Positions 27,356 to 35,282 of a stretch of 64,000 bases of DNA are shown here, in pieces (position 1 is the stretch's first letter; each line of letters begins with the position of its first letter). Origin of the DNA: Chitinophagales bacterium (lineage in GTDB: Bacteria > Bacteroidota > Bacteroidia > Chitinophagales > Chitinophagaceae); the NCBI GenBank assembly GCA_017303455.1, contig JAFLBM010000003.1, positions 186,001 to 250,000 of the forward strand. Reading direction: 5' to 3'. Position numbers and translations under genes: made by a program. A model generated the notes under the pieces. The model had not been told where the DNA came from. It did not search any database and was given only the letters and a program-made list of their open reading frames with translations.

Positions 27356-28076
27356 GGGTCGTTATTCTTTTTTGTAGCTGAATTAATTGTTCCTGTTGCT
27401 GCCTGCTGATAAGATCCTTGTGTATTAAAATTAGTTGCTCCTCCTGCACAACAGCCTGTGTTATACTTTGGGTTTGTATGCCGTTACCCCGGTTAATGAT
27501 GAACCCGTTTTGATCATCACCATGGTTATCGTTGTGAAAATTACGGATAAGTTCCGCATTCAGCTGCGGGTGTGCGGCTGTAAAGTCCCGGAAGAGCTGC
27601 TCTCTATTCTTCATCGCTGCTGCATCATACAACGTGGCAGATGACCAGATATGATTTTTATCCGCCGCCAACTGCTTGCTGAATTTCCGGCTGCCATCCC
27701 AGCGAAATTCAACTAACCGGTCATTGCTGAACAAAATGATAGTAAAAGGTTCGATGCGGGTAAGATCATACTGTTCAAAGAATTCATGTCCGTACTCTTC
27801 AGCAACTATCTCCAGCAACAGCAGACCCCGGCTTTTCCGGTAGGGGTAGACCGGGATATGCTTTTCAAAAGCACCGTTCAGTAATATCCCGATGGTGCCG
27901 GTTTGAGTAACGGCAAACCAGGTGCCACCGGCATGCGGGTCCCTTGGAAAGGTTATATGCTCTCCTTTACGTGTAATGGTTTGGGGCATGGCCGCAGCAG
28001 GCCGCAATTTATTTTCATCCCTGTTGGATGTAAAATATTTCTCCCTTCCCTGTACGATATAACTTACTGTGCACAT
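27348..28076 (-). CDS. NRDE (TANGO2-like) family protein
   Basis: A protein of about 242 residues. The ATG at 28076 gives MCTVSYI and the NRDE motif (TSNRDENKLRPA), which in this family lies at the very N-terminus, with Cys2 as the presumed nucleophile. RDPHAGGTWFAV follows. The family (eukaryotic TANGO2) is predicted to be an N-terminal-nucleophile hydrolase or to handle haem; bacterial roles are unclear. It overlaps the DinB gene upstream by 13 bases and the ATP-grasp gene downstream by 8. Confidence 0.85.
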   Translation of the reverse strand: MCTVSYIVQGREKYFTSNRDENKLRPAAAMPQTITRKGEHITFPRDPHAGGTWFAVTQTGTIGILLNGAFEKHIPVYPYRKSRGLLLLEIVAEEYGHEFFEQYDLTRIEPFTIILFSNDRLVEFRWDGSRKFSKQLAADKNHIWSSATLYDAAAMKNREQLFRDFTAAHPQLNAELIRNFHNDNHGDDQNGFIINRGNGIQTQSITQAVVQEEQLILIHKDLISRQQQEQLIQLQKRITTRE

Positions 28077-28552
28077 TGTTGCCGGTATTGAATAGTGGAA
28101 GGAGCCACCCCAAATTGCTCCGGAACAGCATGGATCTGCAGGGCCAGCAATCCCACTTTGATCAATGCCTGGTGGTGGATACAATGCTCCAGGTTATAAT
28201 ATACTTCCCGGAAATAATTGGACACAATGAACAAGGGCGATTCATACACTTCATATTGTATAGCTATTTCCTTATCCGGTTGTTCCAGGTTTGAACTGAT
28301 AAACTGGAGCGCAACAATCGCTGCATCACGATCAGTTTCCAGCAACTGGTCTCTTTTGCGGTTATCATAATTGACTACTCCTGCCTCATACCCGCTGAGC
28401 AGGCATTGGTATAGTTCAATGATATGCCGGGTATGCTGGCCAATGCTGGCTCCGCTGAGTGATTCCACCGGGTAGAGATAAGCGTTATTGTCCGGCAGAT
28501 CTCGCAGCACATTTATTAACTCACCGAGAGCATTTCTTGCTATGCTGAACAT
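28064..28552 (-). CDS. DinB-like four-helix metalloprotein
   Basis: A 162-residue DinB/YfiT-type protein. The metal-binding histidines are seen in IGQHTRHIIE near residue 37-42 and in LEHCIHHQAL near residues 125-131. Bacterial members are putative metal-dependent thiol or damage-response enzymes. It overlaps the NRDE gene and lies 4 bases from DoxX, so it is part of the same transcript. Confidence 0.82.
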   Translation of the reverse strand: MFSIARNALGELINVLRDLPDNNAYLYPVESLSGASIGQHTRHIIELYQCLLSGYEAGVVNYDNRKRDQLLETDRDAAIVALQFISSNLEQPDKEIAIQYEVYESPLFIVSNYFREVYYNLEHCIHHQALIKVGLLALQIHAVPEQFGVAPSTIQYRQQCAQ

Positions 28553-28556
28553 ATGA

Positions 28557-28946
28557 TCAGAATTTTAATTGTAATAACCGGAGAATATCCTTCCTGTGCA
28601 GCAGCACCAGTATAGCGCAAGCTATAAAAACAATCACCGCATAGCTGAATAAAAGAGCATCACCGCCAAAATTGATCCCCAGTTTGGTGAGGTGAAAAAA
28701 GATAGCACCACTCATCAGCCCGGCTCCGAGTAACGCACCGATTAAAGTGGTGCGGGGTATCAATAGCAGGATGCTGGCAACCAGTTCCAGTACACCGGTA
28801 CCGATGCGTCCCCAGGGTTCCATCCCCAGTGCCGTAAATAATTGCACGGATTCTTCCTGTGCTGTGAATTTGAAATAAAGTGTTTGCAGCATGATGACGG
28901 CTGCAACCAGGCGAAGCAACCAGCTAATGATATTTGTTTTGTTCAT
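28557..28946 (-). CDS. DoxX-like membrane protein
   Basis: A 129-residue protein with four hydrophobic segments. LLRLVAAVIMLQTLYFKFTAQ at the start and GTGVLELVASILLLIP in the middle are characteristic of DoxX/DoxD-like proteins. The family is linked to thiosulfate oxidation and redox homeostasis, but the substrate here is not known. It follows the decayed YHS gene by 21 bases. Confidence 0.82.
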   Translation of the reverse strand: MNKTNIISWLLRLVAAVIMLQTLYFKFTAQEESVQLFTALGMEPWGRIGTGVLELVASILLLIPRTTLIGALLGAGLMSGAIFFHLTKLGINFGGDALLFSYAVIVFIACAILVLLHRKDILRLLQLKF

Positions 28947-28967
28947 GATGTGGAGTTGAATAATTGA

Positions 28968-29408
28968 TTATTTGTCTTTAATGAGTGGCCAGTTTGTATC
29001 AGCTTTACTGATATAACCAGCCTGGTCCTTATCTCAACTGGCTTTTACTTTCAGGTTGTAATTGAAATATAGTTTGCCATTCACAATTGCCCAGGCATCA
29101 GGTTGTGTAGGTGCTTTATAGCCGCCGGCAGTGCCGTAAGCACAGTAACCACCATATTGCGGCGCATACTTCTCCGGGTTTTGCCGGAACAGTTCCAGGT
29201 TAGCTGGGGAAGAAAATAACCAGGTACTGTTGCTCCATTAAAAGGATAAACTGTCATTGCCTTTTACTGGTTGGCCCGCATTGTAATAAGCAACCACATC
29301 ATACCCATTGATGGCCTTTCCTCGAGTTTGGAAGATGACCGGTTGCTGACCATATACAGCCATGCTGCTGGTAATAAGTATATAGACAGCCAGTAGTATT
29401 TTTTGCAT
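28968..29408 (-). pseudogene. YHS-domain protein gene with two in-frame stops
   Basis: One uninterrupted frame of 147 codons reads as a homologue of the adjacent YHS protein: signal peptide (MQKILLAVYILITSSMAVYG), INGYDVVAYYNAGQPVKG, APQYGGYCAYGTAGG and a closing ADTNWPLIK. It is broken by TAA at 29238-29240 (after DSLSF) and TGA at 29034-29036 (KAS-stop-DKDQ, where the paralogue has SWNKDE). The reading frame is otherwise kept, so decay is recent. Confidence 0.85.
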
Positions 29409-29427
29409 TTGTTATGCTGTTTGCTAT

Positions 29428-29895
29428 TTAATGAAATAAATTTTTCCAGTTATTATCCGCTTTTGCTTTCAGGTTATTTTCATCCTTGTTCCAGCTTTTG
29501 AGTGTGTTGTTGAAAAATGAATTGTAAAAGAGGTAGAGCTTTCCATTGATGATCTTAAAAGTTTCGGGATCTACCTCCACTTTTTCACCCCTGGCACCCA
29601 TGGCATAAGCACACCAGCCACCATATTGCGGTTCATAAGCGGTATAATTTTTTTTGAAGAGCTCTTTGTTTTCTACTGTGGAGAAATAATAGGTGACACC
29701 ATCGGCCAGTGCCGGCATTTCTTTTTTACCCTTTACGGCTTTGCCTTGCGTAAAATAACTCACGGGGTCATATCCCTGGATGGCGACTTTATTTTTTTCA
29801 AGATTGAATTGCTGGCTGCGTAAAGCAGCGGCCTGTGAAAAGGCGGTTGCCTGCAGGGCGATCATTACTATTATAGTCGTCAGGAGCTTTGTCAT
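29428..29895 (-). CDS. Secreted YHS-domain protein
   Basis: A 155-residue protein with a signal peptide (ending TAFSQ) and a YHS domain: VAIQGYDPVSYFTQGKAVKG, then YEPQYGGWCAYAMGARGEKV. YHS domains bind metals or sit in copper and haem proteins. It is encoded between the beta-barrel and the decayed second YHS gene, within the cluster led by a sigma factor. Probably periplasmic or outer-membrane associated. Confidence 0.88.
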   Translation of the reverse strand: MTKLLTTIIVMIALQATAFSQAAALRSQQFNLEKNKVAIQGYDPVSYFTQGKAVKGKKEMPALADGVTYYFSTVENKELFKKNYTAYEPQYGGWCAYAMGARGEKVEVDPETFKIINGKLYLFYNSFFNNTLKSWNKDENNLKAKADNNWKNLFH

Positions 29896-29944
29896 GTTTT
29901 TTTTAGTTTATAGACGCAGGCTTGTTTAAATCCTTACACGGATT

Positions 29945-30859
29945 TTAAAATCCGAAAAGATAATTAACCCCGATGGTCAGCGACCGGGTAAGTCCGTCGG
30001 GACGAATATCTCTTACTATAACCGGCGCTGCCACAGAGAAACCAATGGCCCTTGCGCCGGAGAGTTTATATTGGGCCTGCAGATTCAGGTTGAGTGTAAG
30101 ACCGGATGAGCCCCTGAGATCCTGCCGTTTTCCGAAAATATCTTCATAGCTGTCTTCCCCCAGATGATAAATGGCCAGTGCATTGGGCCTGAACAGCCAT
30201 TTTTTATTCGTACTGTTCAGGATATAACCGAACCGCAACAGGGCATCGGGTTTCCGTTTGAAATTATTCGTGGTTTCAAAACGGGTATCGGTAGCAAAGT
30301 CTTTGATGAATGTATTTTTATTACTGTTGATCACCGGTACCTGAAAAGCGGCATTGATATCAATTTTCTGATTGAGCACCCAGGCAGTTCCGAGCAACAG
30401 GTCATAGGTTCCGAGGCTGGTTTGATAAGCCATCGGCAGCGGTTGTCCTTTTATTTTATCATTGGCACTGGTCATGGGAATTTTTATACCCGCTAAAAGA
30501 TTTATTTCCTTTTTGTTTTGACGGGGCAGGGCATAATTGACGGTGGAATACCAGTCGCCGGCATTAAAAATATTTCCCAGTGAACCGGTGATATAAGAAG
30601 CCGTCACTTTCGTATCCCAGGAAAACCGGCGGCCGAATTTCCGGCTGTATAATATTGATGGAGTCAGCAATTTGGTGTTTCCATCTCCCAGGCCGAAAGT
30701 AATATCGGTGGTAATGCTGTTGCGTAATGAGTGATCTCCTTTTGTTGTTTGTTGCTGGTGATACTGCAGAGTGCAGAAACCGGCATCGCTGCATCCCTGG
30801 GCTGTGATTTTGCTGATCAGTAATAATGTAAAGCAGCTTAACAGGAGTAGTTGTTTCAT
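29945..30859 (-). CDS. Outer-membrane beta-barrel-like protein next to DM13
   Basis: A 304-residue secreted protein with a signal peptide (ending KITAQ) and alternating amphipathic strands (DITFGLGDGNTKLLTPSILY, FSWDTKVTASYITG), ending in an aromatic residue (VNYLFGF), as expected of an outer-membrane barrel. It contains CSDAGFC just after the signal peptide, a possible metal or redox Cys pair. It starts 3 bases after the DM13 stop, so the two are coupled. The partner or substrate is unknown. Confidence 0.7.
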   Translation of the reverse strand: MKQLLLLSCFTLLLISKITAQGCSDAGFCTLQYHQQQTTKGDHSLRNSITTDITFGLGDGNTKLLTPSILYSRKFGRRFSWDTKVTASYITGSLGNIFNAGDWYSTVNYALPRQNKKEINLLAGIKIPMTSANDKIKGQPLPMAYQTSLGTYDLLLGTAWVLNQKIDINAAFQVPVINSNKNTFIKDFATDTRFETTNNFKRKPDALLRFGYILNSTNKKWLFRPNALAIYHLGEDSYEDIFGKRQDLRGSSGLTLNLNLQAQYKLSGARAIGFSVAAPVIVRDIRPDGLTRSLTIGVNYLFGF

Positions 30860-30862
30860 TAT

Positions 30863-31315
30863 TTATGGTTTTAGTTCTGCAATACCAAAAAGATGGTTGA
30901 ATTGCTGACAGTGAATCAATGCATATTTATAAACAGAAAAATCGGGCTGACCCGGTATTATATACAATTGTTGTCCCGCTATGGATTGCAAGGCCCCGAG
31001 ATTGATGAAGTTAGCAGGCGGGTATTCCTTGCCCAGGTACACTTTCAGATCAGGGCCATTGCTGACACGAAAACTGTCTAAAGCCAGTTGGTACTGTCCA
31101 TTTATAAGGTACACTTTTGCAGATCCGGCAATCGTAATACCGGCGGTGGGTTGAAAAGTGCCGCTGTATTTTAGTACAGCAGTGCTGTCCGGCGTTTCAT
31201 TCAGCGGAATGCTGACCGTATTTTGTTTGGTGCAGGATAAAAGCAGCAGTGCAAACAAGGCGGAGGAAAAAAGAAGCACCCTGGAATACAGGGTAGAAAA
31301 CGTCGTTATGCTCAT
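30863..31315 (-). CDS. DM13-domain lipoprotein
   Basis: A 150-residue lipoprotein (LLLLSC, Cys28) with a DM13 domain: YSGTFQPTAGITIAGSAKVY, SNGPDLKVYLGKEYP and a closing KYALIHCQQFNHLFGIAEL, which has the family Cys. DM13 domains are predicted electron-transfer or haem-associated modules. The gene immediately precedes the barrel protein and follows the putative anti-sigma gene by 88 bases, suggesting that the cluster is under the ECF sigma factor. Confidence 0.85.
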   Translation of the reverse strand: MSITTFSTLYSRVLLFSSALFALLLLSCTKQNTVSIPLNETPDSTAVLKYSGTFQPTAGITIAGSAKVYLINGQYQLALDSFRVSNGPDLKVYLGKEYPPANFINLGALQSIAGQQLYIIPGQPDFSVYKYALIHCQQFNHLFGIAELKP

Positions 31316-31403
31316 ACCAGGCAGATTTGATGATAACGATATAGTCGTGCAGGCTGATAGAACCTTACAGGAACTGTGTTAAGAAAATGACAAGGAAAAC
31401 CGG

Positions 31404-31679
31404 TCAACTGGCAGCATCCAGTTCTTGTTGAATCTTTTTCCGGGTTTCTTCCGGTAAAGAATGAACAGGCTGGTCATACAGCATCTCGTCGCAATGATGT
31501 AAGGAGTGATCGATAAAATCGGATTGTTTGACGAATCGTTTGCAGGGATCACAAAAAAGCAGGTGAATAAATAAACGGGCCCTCTCAGTGATAGAAAGCC
31601 TGCGGTCCTTCTTTTTAAGGATGAACAGGGTTGCCTGCTTACAGTTATAAATACTATTTCTGACCGATACAAAAGCCAT
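31404..31679 (-). CDS. Putative zinc-finger anti-sigma factor
   Basis: A 91-residue protein; the ATG at 31679 lies 11 bases after the sigma stop. C-K-Q-A-T, RRLSITERARLFIHLLFCDPCKRF contains the H-x3-C-x2-C motif of ZAS anti-sigma domains near residues 39-46. There is no transmembrane helix, so it would act as a soluble anti-sigma factor, or the sensor may be elsewhere. Size and position directly after the sigma gene support the assignment. Confidence 0.72.
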   Translation of the reverse strand: MAFVSVRNSIYNCKQATLFILKKKDRRLSITERARLFIHLLFCDPCKRFVKQSDFIDHSLHHCDEMLYDQPVHSLPEETRKKIQQELDAAS

Positions 31680-31690
31680 GTGTTCTGTTA

Positions 31691-32275
31691 TTAAGCACCA
31701 AACCAGTTTTTTTCCAGGCAACTGCGCATCAGTAGTTTGGCCCGGTGGATGATGACCCAGTAATTGGACGAAGAAATATTGAATTCCTTACAGATTTCAT
31801 CCGCATTTTCCTGGTCAACAAACCGGGCCAGGAAAACGGGTACCAGTTTGGGAGGCATTTTTTGAATGCAATACTGGAGGATTTGGTAGAATTCACGTTC
31901 GTTTACCGGGTTGTCGGCATTCTCCGTGTGCCATTCTTTGGGTGCTGTTGCCGGGGTCCAGTGCCCGGCCTTGTCGCCGGTAGTAAAAAAGGAGTCATGA
32001 AAACTTTCATCGGTAGCTGCCAGGTAATCACCGGTATTTTTCAGCACATCTTTTTTCCGGTAATGATCAACGATCTTATTTTTCAGGATAGTCGCCAGCC
32101 ATGTTTTTTCTGAACTGATTCCTTTAAAACCTTCCCGGGCTTTAAAAGCAGCAAGAAAAGTATCCTGCACCAGGTCTTCCGCTATTTCCTTATTCCCGGT
32201 TTTCAGCAGGGCCAGGGAATACAGGTAATCACCATATAAGTTGATCCAGTCAGCAGGATGAAGGGTATTGCTCAT
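31691..32275 (-). CDS. ECF-type RNA polymerase sigma factor
   Basis: A 194-residue sigma-70 family protein: region 2 (EIAEDLVQDTFLAAFKA and TWLATILKNKIVDHYRKKD, residues about 30-78) and region 4 (LVPVFLARFVDQENADEICKE, HRAKLLMRSCLEKNWF). The linker is long and rich in Pro, Thr and Trp. It heads the minus-strand cluster with the anti-sigma, DM13, barrel and YHS genes and probably directs their transcription. Confidence 0.9.
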   Translation of the reverse strand: MSNTLHPADWINLYGDYLYSLALLKTGNKEIAEDLVQDTFLAAFKAREGFKGISSEKTWLATILKNKIVDHYRKKDVLKNTGDYLAATDESFHDSFFTTGDKAGHWTPATAPKEWHTENADNPVNEREFYQILQYCIQKMPPKLVPVFLARFVDQENADEICKEFNISSSNYWVIIHRAKLLMRSCLEKNWFGA

Positions 32276-32336
32276 CAGGGGTATTAATAAAAAATTTGCC
32301 GGCCATAAAACTACGGAACTTGTGTTTGATCAGGAT

Positions 32337-32819
32337 TTAATCCAGTTTGTAAATATATTCTTCTGTTTCTTCCTGCCGGGCATTGGCAAAACCTTTGTCC
32401 GTACCGATTTTTATAAAATGGCAGTTGGTTAATACTTTTTGTGAACCGATATTATCAAAAGCCACTCTTCCGTAAATGGGTCTCGTGGTTTCATTGTTCA
32501 GAAACAGAGTCAGTGCTTTGGTGCCAATGCCTTTGCCCCAAAATTGTTTATCGATCCAATAAGTGATCTCTGCACGGCCTTCCATTTCAAATTTGGAGAT
32601 GCTTCCGGCAATGATCTCACCCACCAGGATGGTCTGCATGTTGATAGCCGGATCGTTCACCAGTTTGCTGTATTTCTGCAGGTAGGCTGTTTTGTCAGTG
32701 GGGTCTTTTGCGGTGAAGGCAGCTAAATAATTGGCTTCCTCATCCAGTTGGAACAGGAAGAAGAATTCCAAATCAGGAAGGACGGTCTTTCGTAAGGTTA
32801 TTTCGCTATAGTGTATCAT
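32337..32819 (-). CDS. GNAT family N-acetyltransferase
   Basis: A 160-residue GNAT protein. EITYWIDKQFWGKGIGTKAL carries the acetyl-CoA pyrophosphate-binding Q/RxxGxG/A-type motif (FWGKGIGTKAL), and NIGSQKVLTNCHFIKIG matches the C-terminal N..S..L...GF pattern of the RimJ/RimL-like group, with Cys-His in place of the usual Gly. The acceptor substrate is unknown. Confidence 0.85.
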   Translation of the reverse strand: MIHYSEITLRKTVLPDLEFFFLFQLDEEANYLAAFTAKDPTDKTAYLQKYSKLVNDPAINMQTILVGEIIAGSISKFEMEGRAEITYWIDKQFWGKGIGTKALTLFLNNETTRPIYGRVAFDNIGSQKVLTNCHFIKIGTDKGFANARQEETEEYIYKLD

Positions 32820-32863
32820 TTCCTGGGGTTGTATTTTTTACATAGCTCATCTTGACTGTAGCT

Positions 32864-33277
32864 TTATCTGTGAGAAATTCTAGGTTTAATAAAATCAACG
32901 GCGTCAGTTATATTGTCTACTGTGTAAATGTACTCTGTTGGCCAATTTTGGCATTTTGAAGATATTATTGCAACGCATGGAATTTCTGAACCTGCCATAT
33001 ATGAAAGCGGCTCTAAAATAGCGTTTCCCCAAGAGTAGGTCATTTCTTTAAAATCAGTAATTAAGCCCCGGGTCAAGTGAGATTCCAATTTGCATATGAT
33101 CGTATCTCGTATAAAGTCTGCGTCAATGTTTCCTTGTGATCCTCTTTTGTAGATGCCTATAAACTGTAAAATAAAAACACCATTGTCGTTAGGCAATTCA
33201 GATACAATACACTGAACTGTTACCTTTTCTTCTGGCAATTTTTTTGAAAATATTCGGAGTACTTTTTTGAAAAACAT
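32864..33277 (-). CDS. Orphan protein preceded by an attC-like half-site
   Basis: A 137-residue protein that I do not recognise. It starts with a basic helix (MFFKKVLRIFSKKLPEEK), has no signal peptide, and is probably a compact alpha/beta protein (FILQFIGIYKRG; CVAIISSKCQNWPTEYIYTV). About 23 bases upstream of its ATG lies sequence matching the second half of the attC-like site at 37467, so it may be another cassette cargo gene, though no matching downstream site was found. Confidence 0.6.
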   Translation of the reverse strand: MFFKKVLRIFSKKLPEEKVTVQCIVSELPNDNGVFILQFIGIYKRGSQGNIDADFIRDTIICKLESHLTRGLITDFKEMTYSWGNAILEPLSYMAGSEIPCVAIISSKCQNWPTEYIYTVDNITDAVDFIKPRISHR

Positions 33278-33299
33278 TAGAGTCTAACTAAAATTACAG

Positions 33300-33379
33300 C
33301 CAATGGGAACAGATTTGAGTTCGGCAGTGCATTTGAAAAACGCCATGCCCGCAGCCGGATAGAATTAATAATGCTGAAG
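33300..33379 (-). repeat. attC-like half-site upstream of an orphan gene
   Basis: TTCGGCAGTGCATTTGAAAA matches TTCGGCAGGGCATTTGGAAA of the full site near 37481-37500, and CTGAAG at its far end matches too. The core reads GGGAAC/GTTCCC. The first half of the site is missing; a different palindrome lies beyond it. Confidence 0.5.
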
Positions 33380-33474
33380 ATAATTACAAAAGCTGAATTA
33401 TAAAATTCAAGCCCGACCGCTTCTGATAGCAAGCAAAACAAACATATATGTGTATTTATTTCACAATTTATTTA

Positions 33475-33494
33475 CCTGTCGGCCTGCAGACAGG
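33475..33494. repeat. Short palindrome of the CCTGTC...GACAGG type
   Basis: CCTGTC and GACAGG arms flank an 8-base centre; 1 base beyond the stop of the 33496 gene. Related in sequence to the element inside the amidohydrolase gene at 18242; it could act as a terminator hairpin here. Confidence 0.5.
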
Positions 33495-33495
33495 C

Positions 33496-34035
33496 TCAGC
33501 AACCGTCTTTGCGGGGGACACGTTTATAAATTATTTTACCATCCCGTTCTACATAGTCGCCCGCTACTATTGGATAGGCATACTTGGGCGCATGCGATAC
33601 ATTACGGCTTCTTATAATTATTTTGTCGTTAACTTTCAGGCTATGCAATTGCTCCAATTGAGACTTTTCCGGCGCAAAGTTGAGGATATAATCGTCACCA
33701 TTAATCCTGACCATCACTCCGAAACCTAACCGTGAGCCCGGCGGAAGAGAAAGGGAGGTTACAACAGCCTCCATATTGGTAGAATCTGTAAGGTGCTTTC
33801 TTATTTTAGCTTCAGCGGCATACACTTTTTGACCTGCGGGAGATGCTTCCCATTCTTTGAACTTTATACCAGCTGGGGTAGCCTCCCATTGTTTCATGGC
33901 AGCTTCCCTTTCAGCAGCAGAGATTGGCTTTGGGGTTAATTTTTCAGGCGTTTCATTTTTATATCCGCGATTAGCAATTACTACTCCGCTTACCACAACC
34001 AGTGCTACGATCAGCGCATACATAATTTTTTTCAT
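33496..34035 (-). CDS. Membrane-anchored protein with a WEAxPAG duplication
   Basis: A 179-residue protein with an N-terminal signal anchor (MYALIVALVVVSGVVIANRG), a polar linker containing the tandem motif KQWEATPAGIKFKEW and EASPAGQKVY at about residues 48-72, and a C-terminal beta-rich domain (FGVMVRINGDDYILNFAPEK). The protein is not recognised. It follows the BNR-repeat gene at 34142 on the same strand by about 105 bases and ends at the short palindrome. Confidence 0.6.
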   Translation of the reverse strand: MKKIMYALIVALVVVSGVVIANRGYKNETPEKLTPKPISAAEREAAMKQWEATPAGIKFKEWEASPAGQKVYAAEAKIRKHLTDSTNMEAVVTSLSLPPGSRLGFGVMVRINGDDYILNFAPEKSQLEQLHSLKVNDKIIIRSRNVSHAPKYAYPIVAGDYVERDGKIIYKRVPRKDGC

Positions 34036-34141
34036 TCTTTTTTGCAGGTTTAATTAACATAGATATGTCTCCTGGTAAACCAGGTCCGTTTAAGGTATTA
34101 CTTTTATTTTGCTTCTGCTGCCACGTCTGGTTGTCAATGCC

Positions 34142-35155
34142 TCAGCATCCTCCCGCACTGGGTATGGCATAGATCACATTGCCTGAACTATATAAATGGA
34201 AGACCTTTCCTTCTATGGAAGGAAGAACCAGTTTCCATGTTTTCCCCTTATCTGCTGATCCGAAAATGCCTTTCGGATGACCACAAAAGAAGTTTTCACC
34301 CACCTGGATAATGGAAGAAATATTCATACTCGGTGGAAGACCTGCATCGATGGCCTGCCAGGTTTTACCACCGTCGTAAGAGGTTCGCACCCGCCTGCTG
34401 TCCGACTGTGTATTGAACGTAATTGCAGCGAATCCGCCTTGAATACTTTCTACCGCTATACCCACACCGCCCTCGCTAATCACTGCTTCCCAGGTTTCAC
34501 CCCGGTCAGCAGACCGTATTATACCAAGCTGGCTGGTAGCCAGGAGAATACCGTTTGACTCAACCAATTTCATTGCCCAGCCACCCGCCTGAACTTGTTT
34601 CCAGGTCTTTCCACTGTTCGTGGATCTAAAAAGGCCCCTGTTGCAGCCGATGAAAACTGAGCCGCCGGCAGTTTCAAAAATCGTACGTATCTCTTTCTCC
34701 CGGAAATTCGTGTACGCTGGCAACCAGGTGCCCGTTCCGTTTATTTTTTGTAAAAATTGACCCTCATAGTTGTAAGCCAATATTCCGGTCCTGCCAGGCG
34801 CTATCCTGCTCTGTTGACCAGGGAAAATCTCTTTTACCCAAAATGGAACTGTGGAATTTCGTTGACTGTGATATAGTCCATTGCCGGTACGCAAATAGAA
34901 TCCATTATCGTTAGCAAAGAAACCATCTCGCTGAACATCATCTTCCCGAAAGTTTTCAGGCAGCCCTTCGCTGATGTCCTGCCAGGTTTGTCCGCCATCC
35001 GCAGATCTGAAAACGATGTTTGCAGTTCCGGTCTTATCTTTTTTTTGTTTTTGCTGACTACCCGGTAGCGGAGACGGCTGTGGTGATTCCGACGCCTGTT
35101 TACAGGAAAGGAATTGAAAAAGGAACAATACAGCAAGGTTAAAGATGATCTTCAT
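34142..35155 (-). CDS. Lipoprotein with BNR/Asp-box repeats
   Basis: A 337-residue lipoprotein (FLSCKQ, Cys18) built from Asp-box/BNR repeats: SADGGQTWQDI, STNSGKTWKQV, SADRGETWEAV, SYDGGKTWQAI and SADKGKTWKLV, about 50 residues apart, giving a five- or six-bladed propeller. Such proteins include sialidases and YCF48-type photosystem factors, but the catalytic residues of sialidases are not seen, so this is probably a non-enzymatic propeller. It is divergent from the OmpR-type regulator across a 127-base gap with repeats. Confidence 0.8.
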   Translation of the reverse strand: MKIIFNLAVLFLFQFLSCKQASESPQPSPLPGSQQKQKKDKTGTANIVFRSADGGQTWQDISEGLPENFREDDVQRDGFFANDNGFYLRTGNGLYHSQRNSTVPFWVKEIFPGQQSRIAPGRTGILAYNYEGQFLQKINGTGTWLPAYTNFREKEIRTIFETAGGSVFIGCNRGLFRSTNSGKTWKQVQAGGWAMKLVESNGILLATSQLGIIRSADRGETWEAVISEGGVGIAVESIQGGFAAITFNTQSDSRRVRTSYDGGKTWQAIDAGLPPSMNISSIIQVGENFFCGHPKGIFGSADKGKTWKLVLPSIEGKVFHLYSSGNVIYAIPSAGGC

Positions 35156-35225
35156 GACATTGATTGATGGGGTGAAACAATAAAGTAAATATATTCAGCG
35201 TCAACTACCGGCAGGCTTTTTACCG

Positions 35226-35261
35226 GTAAAGAGTTGTAAAAGATGCGTAAAAGCTTGTAAA
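35226..35261 (+). promoter_or_regulatory. Array of four GTAAA repeats spaced 10-11 bases
   Basis: GTAAA occurs at 35226, 35236, 35247 and 35257, that is at intervals of 10, 11 and 10 bases, one DNA turn each. OmpR-type regulators bind such phased direct repeats. The array lies 21 bases upstream of the gene for a membrane-tethered OmpR-type regulator. Confidence 0.6.
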
Positions 35262-35282
35262 ACCCCCGGAAACCTGGGTTTA

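Noticed and set aside
28968..29408. TGA or TAA read as an amino acid (alternative code or recoding)
   Set aside because: Neighbouring genes end with TAA and TGA normally, and two different stops in one gene fit simple decay better.
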